DNA of 64,000 nt from Rhodobacter sp. (lineage in GTDB: Bacteria > Pseudomonadota > Alphaproteobacteria > Rhodobacterales > Rhodobacteraceae), in assembly GCA_030066215.1 (NCBI GenBank), contig JASJCA010000003.1, positions 42,354-106,353 of the forward strand, in the 5' to 3' direction. The notes beneath the pieces were generated by a model that did not search any database, was not told the origin of the DNA, and saw nothing but the letters and a program-made list of their open reading frames with translations. Below are positions 1 to 10,600 of the stretch, one piece after another (positions within the stretch are counted from its first letter, which is position 1; every line of letters starts with the position of its first letter). The position numbers were made by a program, and so were the translations under genes.

Positions 1-3000
1 TCAGCTCGTCCTGGTAGAGCACCTCGGACGACATCGTCTCGCCGTCGCCAGCAAGGAACCGGTTCCCGAACATGTCCTGGAACTGGATCGAGAACTCCAC
101 CGTCTTGTCGATCGCGGCGTAGGGATCCTGACCGGGCACCTTGCGGCCGACCGGCTGCACCGTGGCGAAGCGCGCGATGGCGAGCTGCCGGTTGTAGGTC
201 CAAGGCGGGGCGATGCCGCCGGCCTGGGTGTCGTGGTTCGACTCGCCCTGGTCTTGGGTGGTCGGCCCGGCGGGCAGGCCCTCTGGGCTCTGCTCGAAAT
301 CGTCGTTCGCCACCAAGCGATAACCGACCAGGTTGTAGAGCACCTCGAGCTGTGTCGCGGCATTCTCTTGCGCGGTCAGTGCCTCGGCCCGGACCTTGTC
401 GTTGGTCGCGTCCTCGTCGGGGTCCGCGCGCAGCATCCGGAAGCCCGCCGCGCCCGCCAGCACCGTGGGCGAGCGTTCTAGCCAGGTCGGGTAAATCTGG
501 ATCAGCGCGCCGCCGTGCAACAGACCCGCCTGCTGCGCCACCGCGTCGATGACCACGGCGATCAGCTTGCCGGTGGCCAGGGCGACGGCCAGGAGGTCGT
601 CCCCGACATTGACGGTATAGCTCGCGCCGTCGGCGGTGATCGTCTGGCCGGGAATCAGCAGGTTCTGCGTCGTCGCGTTGGCCAGCCCCAAGGCCTGCAC
701 CGACACGCCCAGCTTTGCGGCGGTCGAGGCCAGCGTCGCCGTATCGCCGATCGGGCATTCCGGCGGCACGACCAAAAGCGAGGCCTTGGCGTTGGCGATG
801 TTCTGGGTGACCAGCGCCACGTTGTGGAACGGCCGGACCGGAATCGTCGAGGTGGCGCCGGCGGTTTCGGTGACGGTGATCAGCAGCGTGATCTCGGCGG
901 TCGGGTCCTGGCCGAAGACCTCGTCAGGCAGGCCTTTGCCATTCTTTCCAGCGGTCTTGTAATAGAGGTAGTAGCCGCCGGTATTGGTGATGCTGGCTTC
1001 CCAAAGGAGTTTGAGGAAATCATCGGCCGAGGCCGGCGCCATCGTCGCCGCCGCGGTCACGCTTTGATCTGTTTCCTCATCGTTCGGCCCCGCCGCCATA
1101 AACGTGGGCGCGACGGGCGGATTTGTGCGCGTCGAGAGGTTGGCCTTCAAGAGCCAAATCTCGTCACGCTGGATGGTGTCCGACCGCAATCCCGGCGACG
1201 TAGTGCCGGGGTTTTCCGGGTAGAGCAGGTCGATCGTGAGAGTGGCGCCGCGGCCGCCGTCCATGACATAGTCAAGCAGGTGTTGCAGATCGTGGATCGC
1301 CACCTCGTCAGTGCCGTAGACCTCGTAGGTTGACTGCAGGAAAGCGTCAGGGATTGCAGGATCGGTCGCGCGTCGCAGTCCGAATTTGATCTGCGTGGCC
1401 CAGCCGAATTCGGTGAGTTGCTCGGTCTCAGTCGGGGACGAGGGTGTCCGGCGGCTGGCGACCTCGAGATTCAGCCAGATGGGCGCACCATAGGCATAGG
1501 CCAGGCTCGACAGCGTATCGTTCTCACGCACTTGCTGCTGGCCGCCCTTGGGCAGCGTAACGACGGTCCGCGGGATGAGAAGGCCGGCGATATCTGCCGC
1601 AGCGTCGGCCAGCGTTGCCAGGGTCAGGCCTGGATTGCCATCGACGATCTTCTGGAAGGTGTCGCCGGCTTGAGTGGTGTAACTGCCGCCGCTCGGCAAT
1701 GCGATCGGAATACCGGGGGCCAACAGGCCCTCGAGGGTGGCGTTCACCGCGACCAGTTCGTCCACCCATGCGCCCGGCGTCGCATTCACCGCCTGCCGCA
1801 GTGCCGGCGGGAACGGGTAAAGCCGTGGCTGGCCGGCGGCAGGTGCCTCCGCCTTCGCCTCGGCCTCGTCCTCGAGATTTAGCGCCTTGCAGGCGCCGTC
1901 GGGGTCGTGGATGTAGGCCGGCGGCACCGGCGCCGACCAGTCCACCGGCTGGCCGAGCGCAAAGCGCTTCGGCGCCACGGCATAGGGCGGCAGGGCGGTC
2001 TTGGCCAGGACATGCGGGTTGATCGGATCGGCCTCGCCCAGCTGCGTCCACAGCTTGGTGATGGCCCCCGCCTCGTCGTGGGTCAGGTCGATGGCCAGGC
2101 TGTCGCCACCGCCCGCAAAGCTCACGAAGCCGTCCGGCGGGGTGGCCGTGCTGAAGGTGAAGGTCACCGGGCCGGCCGTCGCAGGGTCCGTCGGCGCCAT
2201 CCATTGCTGCCCCAGGATGGAATACATCGGATAGAGCGTTAGGGCCGATGCGTCTTGGCTGTCGTCGCGGAGCCCGGCGGCGGTCAGGCCGCTGTCGTGG
2301 ATTTCCTCTGGTGTCGGCAGCCGCAGCCCGTGCAGCATGAATCGCGCCAGCGATCCAGACGACGCGTCGAACCGCCCGCTGTCCTGCAATTCGCTGTCCA
2401 GCACGCTTCGCTGCAGGATCTGCGCATCCGGAACGATCATCGGCCCGAAGGTGACCCCCGCACCCTGGTTCACCAGCACCAGGCGGTCGAGGGAAAGTCC
2501 GTAGGTGCCGGCGATGCTGGCAGGGGTGTCGCCGTCGGCCACTTTGTGATGCACCACCGGCAGCGCGACCTGCGCCTGGGTCATCAACAACGCCTTGTTT
2601 TTCAATGCATTCTCGGTCAGTACCGCATCGAGTTCGACCGAGAAGAAGTCGGCGATTCCCCGCAACGTGTCGCCGCTTTGTACGGTGTATTTCAGGTTGT
2701 CCGGCAAGTTGATCTCGTAGCCTACGGGCAACGGCGCGGCCAGGGTCTTGCTCCAATCCTTGGCGGGCGGCGCCGGCGGGAAGCAGGGTACGACATTGCG
2801 GTTGACGTCGACCAGATCGGAGCCGGCGGTGTTGAACATCGCAGCGATCGAGGCCAGCGTGTCGGAGGCGCCGATGATGTAGCGGCCGCCAGACACCTTG
2901 AGGGTGGCGCCGGGCTCGAGGAACCCGGGCTGCAGGCGCGCCGAGGTTGCAACGGCGACCGGGTCGAGCCCGAACCGCCCGGCAAAGTCGGTGAGGCTTT

Positions 3001-6000
3001 CGCCCGACCGAACCTGTGCTGTCAGTCCGAATTCGATTTTGGTCCCGACCGTCAAGTTCAGGGCGGCGGCATTGCCCGGCTGGCCGACGATATTGGCCAG
3101 GCTCGTACCCAGGGTTCGCGCGATCGCTTGCGGGCTTTCCGACGTATTACCGCTGCCACGCACCGTGTACCTGACAGGCATGTCGAAGCTAAGAAGCGTG
3201 CCGGGGACCACCAGGCAGGTCTGGGTCGCAATCGCGTCGGCCAGCGCTGCGGCGGTGATCCCGTGAGTCTTGGCGATCGAGTCAAGCGAGTCGCTCGGCT
3301 GGGTGAGGTAGGCCGTGGTGTCCTTGGCCGGCACCTGAATGGTGACGTAGGGGTGCAGCAGGCCCTCGATCGGCGCCATCGCGGCATAGACCTGATCCTT
3401 CGGCAGGCCCAGCTCGGTCACCGTCGACGCGATAGTGGCGTCGAGCGCGATGGCGGCGCGGGCGCCGGTCACAGTGATCTGGTCGCCCTGGGTCAGCACC
3501 CCGGTCCGGTCCTTGAATGCCTGCGCCACCAGAAGCGGCGTGGTCTGCAGCCGCGCGGCGAAGTCGCGCAGGGTGTCGCCGGTGATCACCGCGGCGGTGT
3601 GTTCGACGATCTCGAGGTTTGAGTCTTTCGCGAAGAAACCCTTGGTGTCGTGGTTGGCAGTGGCGATGCGGGCGACGGCGATCTCGGGCGTGACCGGGAC
3701 TTGCAGCGCCTCGAGGCTGTCGATGCTGTCGCCGTCCTGGGTGACGTAGGTCTTTTCGTCGAGTAGGAAGATTTCGACGCCGGGCGCGACGACCGGGCGC
3801 TTGCCGAGCACGCCCTCGACCGCCTCGACAGTGACGCCCAAGGCCTCGGCGATGCTCGACAGGTCGTCATCCGCGCCCACGGTGATTGGCTGGCCCGAGC
3901 CGATGGCGATCTGGGTGTCCTTCTTGATCAGGCCCGGCACGAATTCGTTCATCCGTCCAACGCTCAGATCGCTCAGGCCGAACTGCGCAGCGATCTCGGC
4001 CAGGGTCTGCCCGGACGCCGGCGTGTAGGTGTACTCGCGATAGAGGTCGATGGCGTCCTGCACGACCTGGCGCAACACGACCACGAAGAAATCGGTGAAC
4101 ATGTCCGCGGCGATCGAATCCGGCACCGTTCCGGCGGCAGTTAGCGATGTCGCCAAGGGCGGTTCGCTGCCGTCGTTCGGGCCCGGCTGGCTGGGCGCGG
4201 CGAGCTTCTCGAAATAGGCGGCGATGAAGGCGCGGTATTCGGCGTCCGACTGGTAAGGCTCGGTGGCGTAGTCGACCGATTTGGTCCCGGCGGAGCTCAC
4301 CGCCAGATAGGGCAGCATCGGAAACACGCCGAATTGCGGGTTCTGCGGCGCCGCCGGCATCTTGTCGAGCACGAAGTCGACCGACTGAGCCTTGAGGAAG
4401 GTCACGATGGTGGCCAACTCGATCGGCTTGGTGTCGTCGGTCAGGTGCTGATAGATCGCGTGCAGGTCGGCCAGCGGCACCTCGGTCGGCAGGGCGAGGC
4501 GCGACATACCGGCCGGCACCTGTTCTTTGAGGTGGTTGAGCGCCTTCAGCGACCAGTCGAAGGCCGCCCGCGCCAGCCGCTCGAAGGGCGACATCAGACC
4601 CTTGGACGTCGCGCCCAGCGTGGCGCCCGACGGCACCGTCGTCGTGCCGCCGCTCAGGGTCGTCGTGCCCTCGGGCAGCGTCATCGCCTCGCCCTGATGC
4701 AACGGCACATCGTTGTTTTGGAAGTAATCGGCAAGCCCGGCGACGGTGAGCTTCAGGTTCGGATCGGCGACGTTGAGCGCGTCGGTGACGGACTGGAACG
4801 TGTCGGTGTCCGTGATGGTGTGTTTGGCCGAGGGGAACGCGATCTCGACGCCGGCGACCAGCAGCCCGGTGGTCGTCGCGTTGGCCACCGCCAGCGCCTC
4901 CCACATCGCGCCGTGGCTGCCGATCAAAAGCGTCGCCACCTGCTCGACCGCCAGCGCCTCGTTCGGCAGCGCCGCGAGGATGGCGTTCAGCGTCTGGTTG
5001 GCCGCAATCTTGTACGTGCCGCCGCCCTGAGGCACCGCAAGCTCTTTGCCTTCGGTCATCAGCCCGGCGGCGGGGCCGGCCGCTGTCGCAACGGCGGCGA
5101 GGCTGGCCGAGGTGGCCTGGGCGATCTTGGCAAACGTGTCGCCCGCGGCGGTGGTGTAGCTGTGCCCCGCCACGTCGAGCGCGACGCCGGCGTTCAGCAC
5201 CGCCGCGTCGGCATTCGCCACCACCACAGCCGGTGCCTGAACCAAGCCGGCGGGCAGATCGTCGGTGCGCCCGACCGAGTGCAACAGCTGCACCTTCAGC
5301 GGGATCGTGGTCGCCGGCTGCGGTGCCTCGGCCATCAGGCTGATGGCGGCCTCGAGATGGCTTTCGGCATGGCTGCGGAAGTCCTGCTGCAGAATGCCGG
5401 TGTAGAAGGAATCCGCGACCAGGCCCTGCGACGTCGCACGCAATCCTTGCCGCGATTGTGCCGCGCCGCCGTCCTGCGCGAGGGCCCAGGGCGTCGCCTG
5501 CTGGCTGCCCATGGTGAAGGTCTTGCGGATCGTGGCGTGGAAGCTCAGCGTGATGTGGATGAAAAGGATCTTCACCCGCAGCTTGACCGATACACCGGCC
5601 TCGAAGGTGACCTCGACCGGGGCGTAGATCTCGATCACCAGCTGCGCCTTGGCATAGGCGAAGATGTCGACGCTGGCCTTGATGATCGCGAAATTCACCG
5701 TGCCCCAGATGTGGCCCATGATCCCGATCGTCGCGGAGAGTTTGAAGAAGACCGCCTTGTTGACCGACGGCGAATTCGGATGGAAGAAGGCCAAGGTGCC
5801 TTCGAAGATCCCGAAGAACCCGACGAAGAAGCCGGCATCGAGGATGCCCAGCTGGATCGAATAGCCCAGGCCCAGCCGCATGCCGAAGCCGGCGACCAGC
5901 ACAGGATTGAAGCTGCCGTTGGTGATCGCCGGGACCGAGGTCGAGCTTTCCGAACTCAGAACGCCGAAATAGAACCCCGCCGCGCCAGAAATCGGGATCG

Positions 6001-7063
6001 GGATCGGCCCGACCCAGACGATGAAGTTGATCGCTGCCGAGCGCGAGAAGTCGAGCCCCTTCGGAAAGCCGACATCGACCTTGAAATTGCCGTTGGTGTA
6101 GACCCAGAGGTCGATGATCGGCAGCGTGATATTGACTTGGCCCAGCTTGATCTGCCGGATCACGTCCGGAAGCTTCAGCTGGAAGTAATAGAGCCCCAGG
6201 TGGTCGTTGATCTTCTTGTAGACGATCTCGAATTCGAGGCCGGCGAGCTTGCCGACGCGCTTACCGTCCAGCGCGATCCGCAGCCCGGCCAGGTTCGGCG
6301 CGTTGAAGATCACCGACAGCGTGACGCTTTCGAGGACCGAGAACTTTGTGCCGATCAGCCAGGGGGTGCTGGAATCGAATTTGAACGAACTCAGCGACTC
6401 CAATGGATTCTGGACCGGGTCGATGTCTTTGTAGGACTTCTCGAGCGCGTCGATGATGTCCTTCATCGTGTTGAGCTTGCTGCGGTCGCGCAGAGTCACC
6501 CGCTGGCCGACGCCCAGGTATTCCAGATCGAAGGTCTTGGCGCCCTTGCCCGGCACCGCCGGTGGCGGCTGGCTGAGCACGTCCCAGGTCAGCCCTGGCG
6601 GGCTGTCGTAGGACTTGCCCAAGAACGAGCCGTAAAGCGACACTTCGACCGACTTCGTTCCTGACTTGCCGCGCGGCGAATACCAGATCTCGATCCGTTC
6701 GAGGTCGACGAACGGAAACTTGAAGCCGATGTCGTTGTACTGAATGCCAGCCCGTCGGTTCGTCAGATCGACCTGAAACACAAAGTTTTTCAGGTTGATC
6801 TTGTTCAGCGCATCCCACGGTGGCCCGAGCTTGAAGTCGAAATTCGGCTCGGCCTTGTTGACCAGGTATTCGATGACTGCGCCGACAGAGAGATCGCCGA
6901 ACCTGGCTTGCAGGATGGTGTCGACGCCCGGTCCGAACCGCGCCCCGGCCTCGAGCGGCACGCCGAAGATGTCGAGCGCGGCCATAAGCTCGAACTCGAC
7001 ACGCATCTTTCCGGTGCCGCCCGCCGTCGCCGGCAAGGCTATGTCGTCGCTATCCTTGGCCAT
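1..7063 (-). CDS. Giant LysM-repeat protein, C-terminus beyond the left edge
   Basis: The minus-strand frame starting at ATG 7063 (MAKDSDDIALPATAGGTG) appears open to base 1, giving about 2,354 visible residues and no stop. I spot-checked the frame at several points. Residues 1 to about 620 are beta-strand rich with alternating hydrophobic residues and no signal peptide. From about 630 onward there are roughly 16 LysM-like units, for example near residues 633 (YTTAAGDTFAKIAQ), 684, 749, 1010, 1059, 1104, 1157, 1247, 1347, 1392, 1459 (YTVQSGDTLRGIADFF), 1502, 1795, 1840, 2097 and 2142. LysM folds generally bind peptidoglycan or chitin-type glycans. Most units are degenerate, so a structural role is also possible. 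It is the last visible gene of a seven-gene minus-strand cluster, 28 bp after the 160-residue gene. Function unknown. Sure of the gene, unsure of the role. Confidence 0.85.
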   Translation of the reverse strand, partial: MAKDSDDIALPATAGGTGKMRVEFELMAALDIFGVPLEAGARFGPGVDTILQARFGDLSVGAVIEYLVNKAEPNFDFKLGPPWDALNKINLKNFVFQVDLTNRRAGIQYNDIGFKFPFVDLERIEIWYSPRGKSGTKSVEVSLYGSFLGKSYDSPPGLTWDVLSQPPPAVPGKGAKTFDLEYLGVGQRVTLRDRSKLNTMKDIIDALEKSYKDIDPVQNPLESLSSFKFDSSTPWLIGTKFSVLESVTLSVIFNAPNLAGLRIALDGKRVGKLAGLEFEIVYKKINDHLGLYYFQLKLPDVIRQIKLGQVNITLPIIDLWVYTNGNFKVDVGFPKGLDFSRSAAINFIVWVGPIPIPISGAAGFYFGVLSSESSTSVPAITNGSFNPVLVAGFGMRLGLGYSIQLGILDAGFFVGFFGIFEGTLAFFHPNSPSVNKAVFFKLSATIGIMGHIWGTVNFAIIKASVDIFAYAKAQLVIEIYAPVEVTFEAGVSVKLRVKILFIHITLSFHATIRKTFTMGSQQATPWALAQDGGAAQSRQGLRATSQGLVADSFYTGILQQDFRSHAESHLEAAISLMAEAPQPATTIPLKVQLLHSVGRTDDLPAGLVQAPAVVVANADAAVLNAGVALDVAGHSYTTAAGDTFAKIAQATSASLAAVATAAGPAAGLMTEGKELAVPQGGGTYKIAANQTLNAILAALPNEALAVEQVATLLIGSHGAMWEALAVANATTTGLLVAGVEIAFPSAKHTITDTDTFQSVTDALNVADPNLKLTVAGLADYFQNNDVPLHQGEAMTLPEGTTTLSGGTTTVPSGATLGATSKGLMSPFERLARAAFDWSLKALNHLKEQVPAGMSRLALPTEVPLADLHAIYQHLTDDTKPIELATIVTFLKAQSVDFVLDKMPAAPQNPQFGVFPMLPYLAVSSAGTKSVDYATEPYQSDAEYRAFIAAYFEKLAAPSQPGPNDGSEPPLATSLTAAGTVPDSIAADMFTDFFVVVLRQVVQDAIDLYREYTYTPASGQTLAEIAAQFGLSDLSVGRMNEFVPGLIKKDTQIAIGSGQPITVGADDDLSSIAEALGVTVEAVEGVLGKRPVVAPGVEIFLLDEKTYVTQDGDSIDSLEALQVPVTPEIAVARIATANHDTKGFFAKDSNLEIVEHTAAVITGDTLRDFAARLQTTPLLVAQAFKDRTGVLTQGDQITVTGARAAIALDATIASTVTELGLPKDQVYAAMAPIEGLLHPYVTIQVPAKDTTAYLTQPSDSLDSIAKTHGITAAALADAIATQTCLVVPGTLLSFDMPVRYTVRGSGNTSESPQAIARTLGTSLANIVGQPGNAAALNLTVGTKIEFGLTAQVRSGESLTDFAGRFGLDPVAVATSARLQPGFLEPGATLKVSGGRYIIGASDTLASIAAMFNTAGSDLVDVNRNVVPCFPPAPPAKDWSKTLAAPLPVGYEINLPDNLKYTVQSGDTLRGIADFFSVELDAVLTENALKNKALLMTQAQVALPVVHHKVADGDTPASIAGTYGLSLDRLVLVNQGAGVTFGPMIVPDAQILQRSVLDSELQDSGRFDASSGSLARFMLHGLRLPTPEEIHDSGLTAAGLRDDSQDASALTLYPMYSILGQQWMAPTDPATAGPVTFTFSTATPPDGFVSFAGGGDSLAIDLTHDEAGAITKLWTQLGEADPINPHVLAKTALPPYAVAPKRFALGQPVDWSAPVPPAYIHDPDGACKALNLEDEAEAKAEAPAAGQPRLYPFPPALRQAVNATPGAWVDELVAVNATLEGLLAPGIPIALPSGGSYTTQAGDTFQKIVDGNPGLTLATLADAAADIAGLLIPRTVVTLPKGGQQQVRENDTLSSLAYAYGAPIWLNLEVASRRTPSSPTETEQLTEFGWATQIKFGLRRATDPAIPDAFLQSTYEVYGTDEVAIHDLQHLLDYVMDGGRGATLTIDLLYPENPGTTSPGLRSDTIQRDEIWLLKANLSTRTNPPVAPTFMAAGPNDEETDQSVTAAATMAPASADDFLKLLWEASITNTGGYYLYYKTAGKNGKGLPDEVFGQDPTAEITLLITVTETAGATSTIPVRPFHNVALVTQNIANAKASLLVVPPECPIGDTATLASTAAKLGVSVQALGLANATTQNLLIPGQTITADGASYTVNVGDDLLAVALATGKLIAVVIDAVAQQAGLLHGGALIQIYPTWLERSPTVLAGAAGFRMLRADPDEDATNDKVRAEALTAQENAATQLEVLYNLVGYRLVANDDFEQSPEGLPAGPTTQDQGESNHDTQAGGIAPPWTYNRQLAIARFATVQPVGRKVPGQDPYAAIDKTVEFSIQFQDMFGNRFLAGDGETMSSEVLYQDEL

Positions 7064-7091
7064 CCAGTGGCGCTCCGATCAATCACGCAGG

Positions 7092-7574
7092 CTAGGTGGT
7101 TTCCTTGGTGGCGGTGACCTTCACCGACAACGCCCGAAGGGTGATTCCGTTCAGGCTGATCGGGTCCTTCAACGTCGAGAAGTCCAGCGCGATGCCGAAT
7201 TGATAGGTCTGCGACAGGGTGTTGATCCCGATATCGGTGATCTTGAGCGACGCCTGAAGGATCAGTCCAAGGCCGGGGATTTCCTTCAGGGCATTGGTCG
7301 CTTCGGTCAGCGCATTGGCAACGCCGTCAAAACCGACCGCCTTGGTGATCCCGGGAAGGATGTCGCCGATCGGACCCAGCGTCAGCGCGTCGTCGAAACT
7401 GGCGTGGTATTCCATCAGGAACGACGATTGCGTGCCCTTCTTGGTGAAAGTGCCGGTCAGTGTGAAGAGCTCGCCGGGGGGTTCGATGAAAAGCGTGATG
7501 CCGCCTTCGACGGTCAGCGTGGAATCGCTGGCTGCCGCTGCTGTCGGCGCGACTTCTGCAGGAGGTTGTGCCAT
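7092..7574 (-). CDS. Small beta-rich protein of the LysM cluster, unknown function
   Basis: This encodes 160 residues starting MAQPPAEVAPTAAAASDSTL. An AAGGA-type ribosome binding site precedes ATG 7574. After an Ala/Pro-rich leader of about 18 residues, the protein is built from alternating hydrophobic strands (LTVEGGITLFIEPPGELFTL) and a central helical stretch around residues 70 to 105. The end (FGIALDFSTLKDPISLNGIT) resembles strands near the C-terminus of the 1,112-residue neighbour and the N-terminal part of the giant LysM protein. There is no signal peptide, no cysteine pair and no catalytic motif that I recognise. It lies between those two genes on the same strand, which suggests a common complex. 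I do not recognise the family. Confidence 0.8.
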   Translation of the reverse strand: MAQPPAEVAPTAAAASDSTLTVEGGITLFIEPPGELFTLTGTFTKKGTQSSFLMEYHASFDDALTLGPIGDILPGITKAVGFDGVANALTEATNALKEIPGLGLILQASLKITDIGINTLSQTYQFGIALDFSTLKDPISLNGITLRALSVKVTATKETT

Positions 7575-7624
7575 GTGTGGTTCCTTTCTGTCGTTTCTCC
7601 CGCGCCTCCGCGGGGCCTAAATGT

Positions 7625-7648
7625 GCGGCCGGGGGCTGCCCGGGCCGC
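7625..7648. other. Strong GC hairpin between two cluster genes
   Basis: The stretch can fold with GCGGCC pairing to GGCCGC and an inner GGG/CCC stem. It lies in the 85 bp between the 1,112-residue gene and the 160-residue gene. No T-run follows on the minus strand, so it may attenuate or protect the transcript rather than be a classic terminator. Confidence 0.35.
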
Positions 7649-7659
7649 GGGGTCACTTC

Positions 7660-10600
7660 CTAGTTCCCACCGCCGATTGTTATCGGCGGCTCCTTCGCTC
7701 CAATGGGGTCGTCGTCGGGGGAGGTTTTCGGTTTGTCCTTGATCCAGGCGCCGTACCAGCCCAACGAATTGGCGCCCGCCGCCGGGTCGGGATCGCCGAA
7801 GATGTAGAAATCGAACGCGCCGCCGGGCGGCAGCTGCTTGCCCAGAAGCTTCAGCGCGATGCCGGTCAGCTTCATGATGAACGCCTTGTCGTTGTAAAAC
7901 AGCTGCCGCGCATACATCGTGATCTTGATCACGCCCTCGATCGAAATCTCGTTCTTCGCACCCGACGACATCGGCAGTTTCAGTCCGGCGAAGACCTTCA
8001 GCCCGTAGCTCGACGGCGACCAGGCCAAAGCGATGCTGACCACCAGCCCGGCATTTGAGGCATAGGCACCCAAGGTTCCGAGGTTGAGGTCGAAGTCGAG
8101 CGCGAACCAGGTGCCGCTGGGCTGCGAGCTGTCGAGCTGGGTCGACAGCGTCATGTAGCCCAGGTCGGCGATTGACTTCGATCCTTCGCCCGCAGTGAGC
8201 ATGCGTTTGATCGACATCGGGAAATGCCGTGCTAGCGCATGCTCGCGGGTGATGCTGGTCGAGGCGTCGAAGGCCATTTTGGCCGCATCGAAGGTGAAGG
8301 TCCTGTCGCTGGGCTGTGCGCGGGCAAAATCCATGTGCAACAGCAAGTTCGAAAATGCCAACGCGTCGTACGAGAACAGATCGCACGGCATCGTCTTGCC
8401 GTCTCCGGCGGGCACCTGTTGTTCGACAAAGGCCATGCTGCCCCAGAACGAAAACCGGGTCTGCACTTGGTCCGAGGTTTCGGCCTCGGTACCGACGAGC
8501 GTGGCGAAGGTCGCCTTGTTGATTGTGACCGACGCCAGGACCTCGTCGTCGTTGGCGTCGAAAACCGTCGGCCGGGTTTCGCTGAAGACATAGGCGTGGG
8601 TATCGCCGTGCTTTTGATAGACGCCCTGCAGTTTGATCACGTTGCTTTCCGCTTTGAGCTGCGTGACCTCGGTGGCAAACAGCGTGTTCAGCGCGACCTG
8701 GATCTCAGAAGAGAACGCCGCGATGCCCGAGTTCCGGAACAGCACCTTCAGCGACAAGACGTTGAAATCGAAGGTCGTGGTCGAAAGCTGCGCGGTCTTG
8801 GTGTAGTAGATCAGCCCGAAGAGCGAGCTTTTCTGTTGCACCAAGTCGGGGCTGACCGCGGTCTGGTTAATGCCGATGTGATGCGCCTTGAACAGGCTCG
8901 GGTCGATCCCCGCGGCCAGGCCTTCGAGTTGCGGCGGCAGGCTCTTGAGCGGCACGAACGCGTTGAAGAACAGAATGCCGTTCCAATTCGGATCGTCGAC
9001 GATCTTCCGAAAATTGTCGAAGTCGGAGTCGGCGGGGATATTGGCGACGATCTCTTGCAACTGCGCCTGGGTGGCCGCGACATTGCTGTTGAATTGATCC
9101 GCCAAGATCCAGGTGCTGGAATCCGCCACCAACTCGCGCAGGGTCTTCGGCACGTGTTTGATGATCATAACAGTGCCGTGGCGCGACCAATCGTCGGTCG
9201 CAAACAGGAACTTCCAGTCTTCGATGTGGATCGCGTTATTGGCGCCGATATGGCTGGCCATGGCGGCGGGATTTGAGGCGACGAAAAACTGCTGCGGTGT
9301 CAGAAGGGCCGACCTAAGCGGGTCCTGGATCCCGTCGAGTGCGAGCAGGGTGGTGTCGGCAGACAGGGCGAGCTTGAGATGTTTCCAGACAGTCGAATCG
9401 CAGCCTCCCTGGCCGTCGGCCTGGAATTCGGCGATCAGGCCTTGCGGCGTGCCAGCTTTGCAGACCGCGGTTTCCGCCTCGGGTGCGGCCGCGCTGAAGA
9501 CCGGCTGCTTCGCCACCTTTTTCGAGATGTCGTAGACGATCGCGCGGCGCTCTTGGCTGAGGACCTGAACCTCCATCCTCGACAGCGCTGTCAGGCCGCT
9601 GGTGGCGCCGGCATAGGGGGCAAGCGGATAGGACGTCAGAGCGGGGTCGGCGTTGGCGCTTTCGCCGGTTTTCGGCAGGGTCCCCGCCTGCACCGGGAAA
9701 TACGGCAGGTAGGGGTTGGTGCCGTTGCTGTTGGCCTGGCCCTGGTCCTGGTGGCCGAAAAGGTAGGCGCCATGCGGCTGTGCGTAGTATTCCGGCTGTT
9801 CGTCTTCGGCGGTGAGGCTGGCCCAGGCCGTGGTTGCCGCAGCGGTTAGCCGGGGCGCTTCGGTCGGCTTCGGTTGCTCTTGTTGGTTTGGGTCGAAGAC
9901 CGGCGCAAAAGCGGGTTGGCCGGCGACAAAGGTCAGCGTCATTTTCGGCACCGTCTTGACATATTCGGGACCGGAAATGCCGCAGAGAAGCTCGGGCACA
10001 GGATCGTTCGGCACGCCATGGCCGGGCCCAAAGGCAAAGCTGCCGTCGGGTACCAGATACATCGGATCGCCGGACCCGGGATTCGCCGTTCTGGGCCGCA
10101 GTGCAAAAATCAGCCGCGACGGCTTTGGCGTCGTGCTGGGCGTAAGGGCCATCGGCGCCGACAGGTTGGTGCGATAGAACGAGCCCAACTGCGGCGCGCC
10201 GCCGGCAAAGAGGAACTGGGTGCGGTCGGTGTCCAAGGGGCGCATCGGATCGATCGTGGCGTCGAGCGCGACCGATGTGCCTTGGCCCGCCGCGAGGTCG
10301 AAAACCCGGTGGCGCAGCGAGGAGAAGGTGCCGGGAATGGCCGGCGTCGGATAGAAATACCGCAGCCCGCAATCCATCGCGTCGAGGTGTTCGGTGCCCT
10401 GGTCGTTGAGGGCGAATTCCGCCCTGAATGCGAAGCTGCCCCAATCGTCGCTGGAAAAAAGCGGGATCGACACTGGTCCCGTCACCACCGGCACTTGCGT
10501 GGTGCCGTCGGCCGAACCGAGCGTGATGCTGGCCGGTGCCGTGCCGGCGGTGAAGACCAGGCTGGCGCTGGCATTGTCGGCGCCCACGCCGCAGCCAGGC

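Noticed and set aside
1524..2756. 410-residue minus-strand open frame
   Set aside because: A shadow in another frame of the giant LysM gene; the true frame reads through LysM motifs such as YTVQSGDTLRG.
4334..6664. 776-residue plus-strand open frame
   Set aside because: Lies opposite the giant LysM gene in the mirrored frame. It is Arg/His/Asp-rich and low in Ser and aromatic residues, the typical shadow of a high-GC gene.
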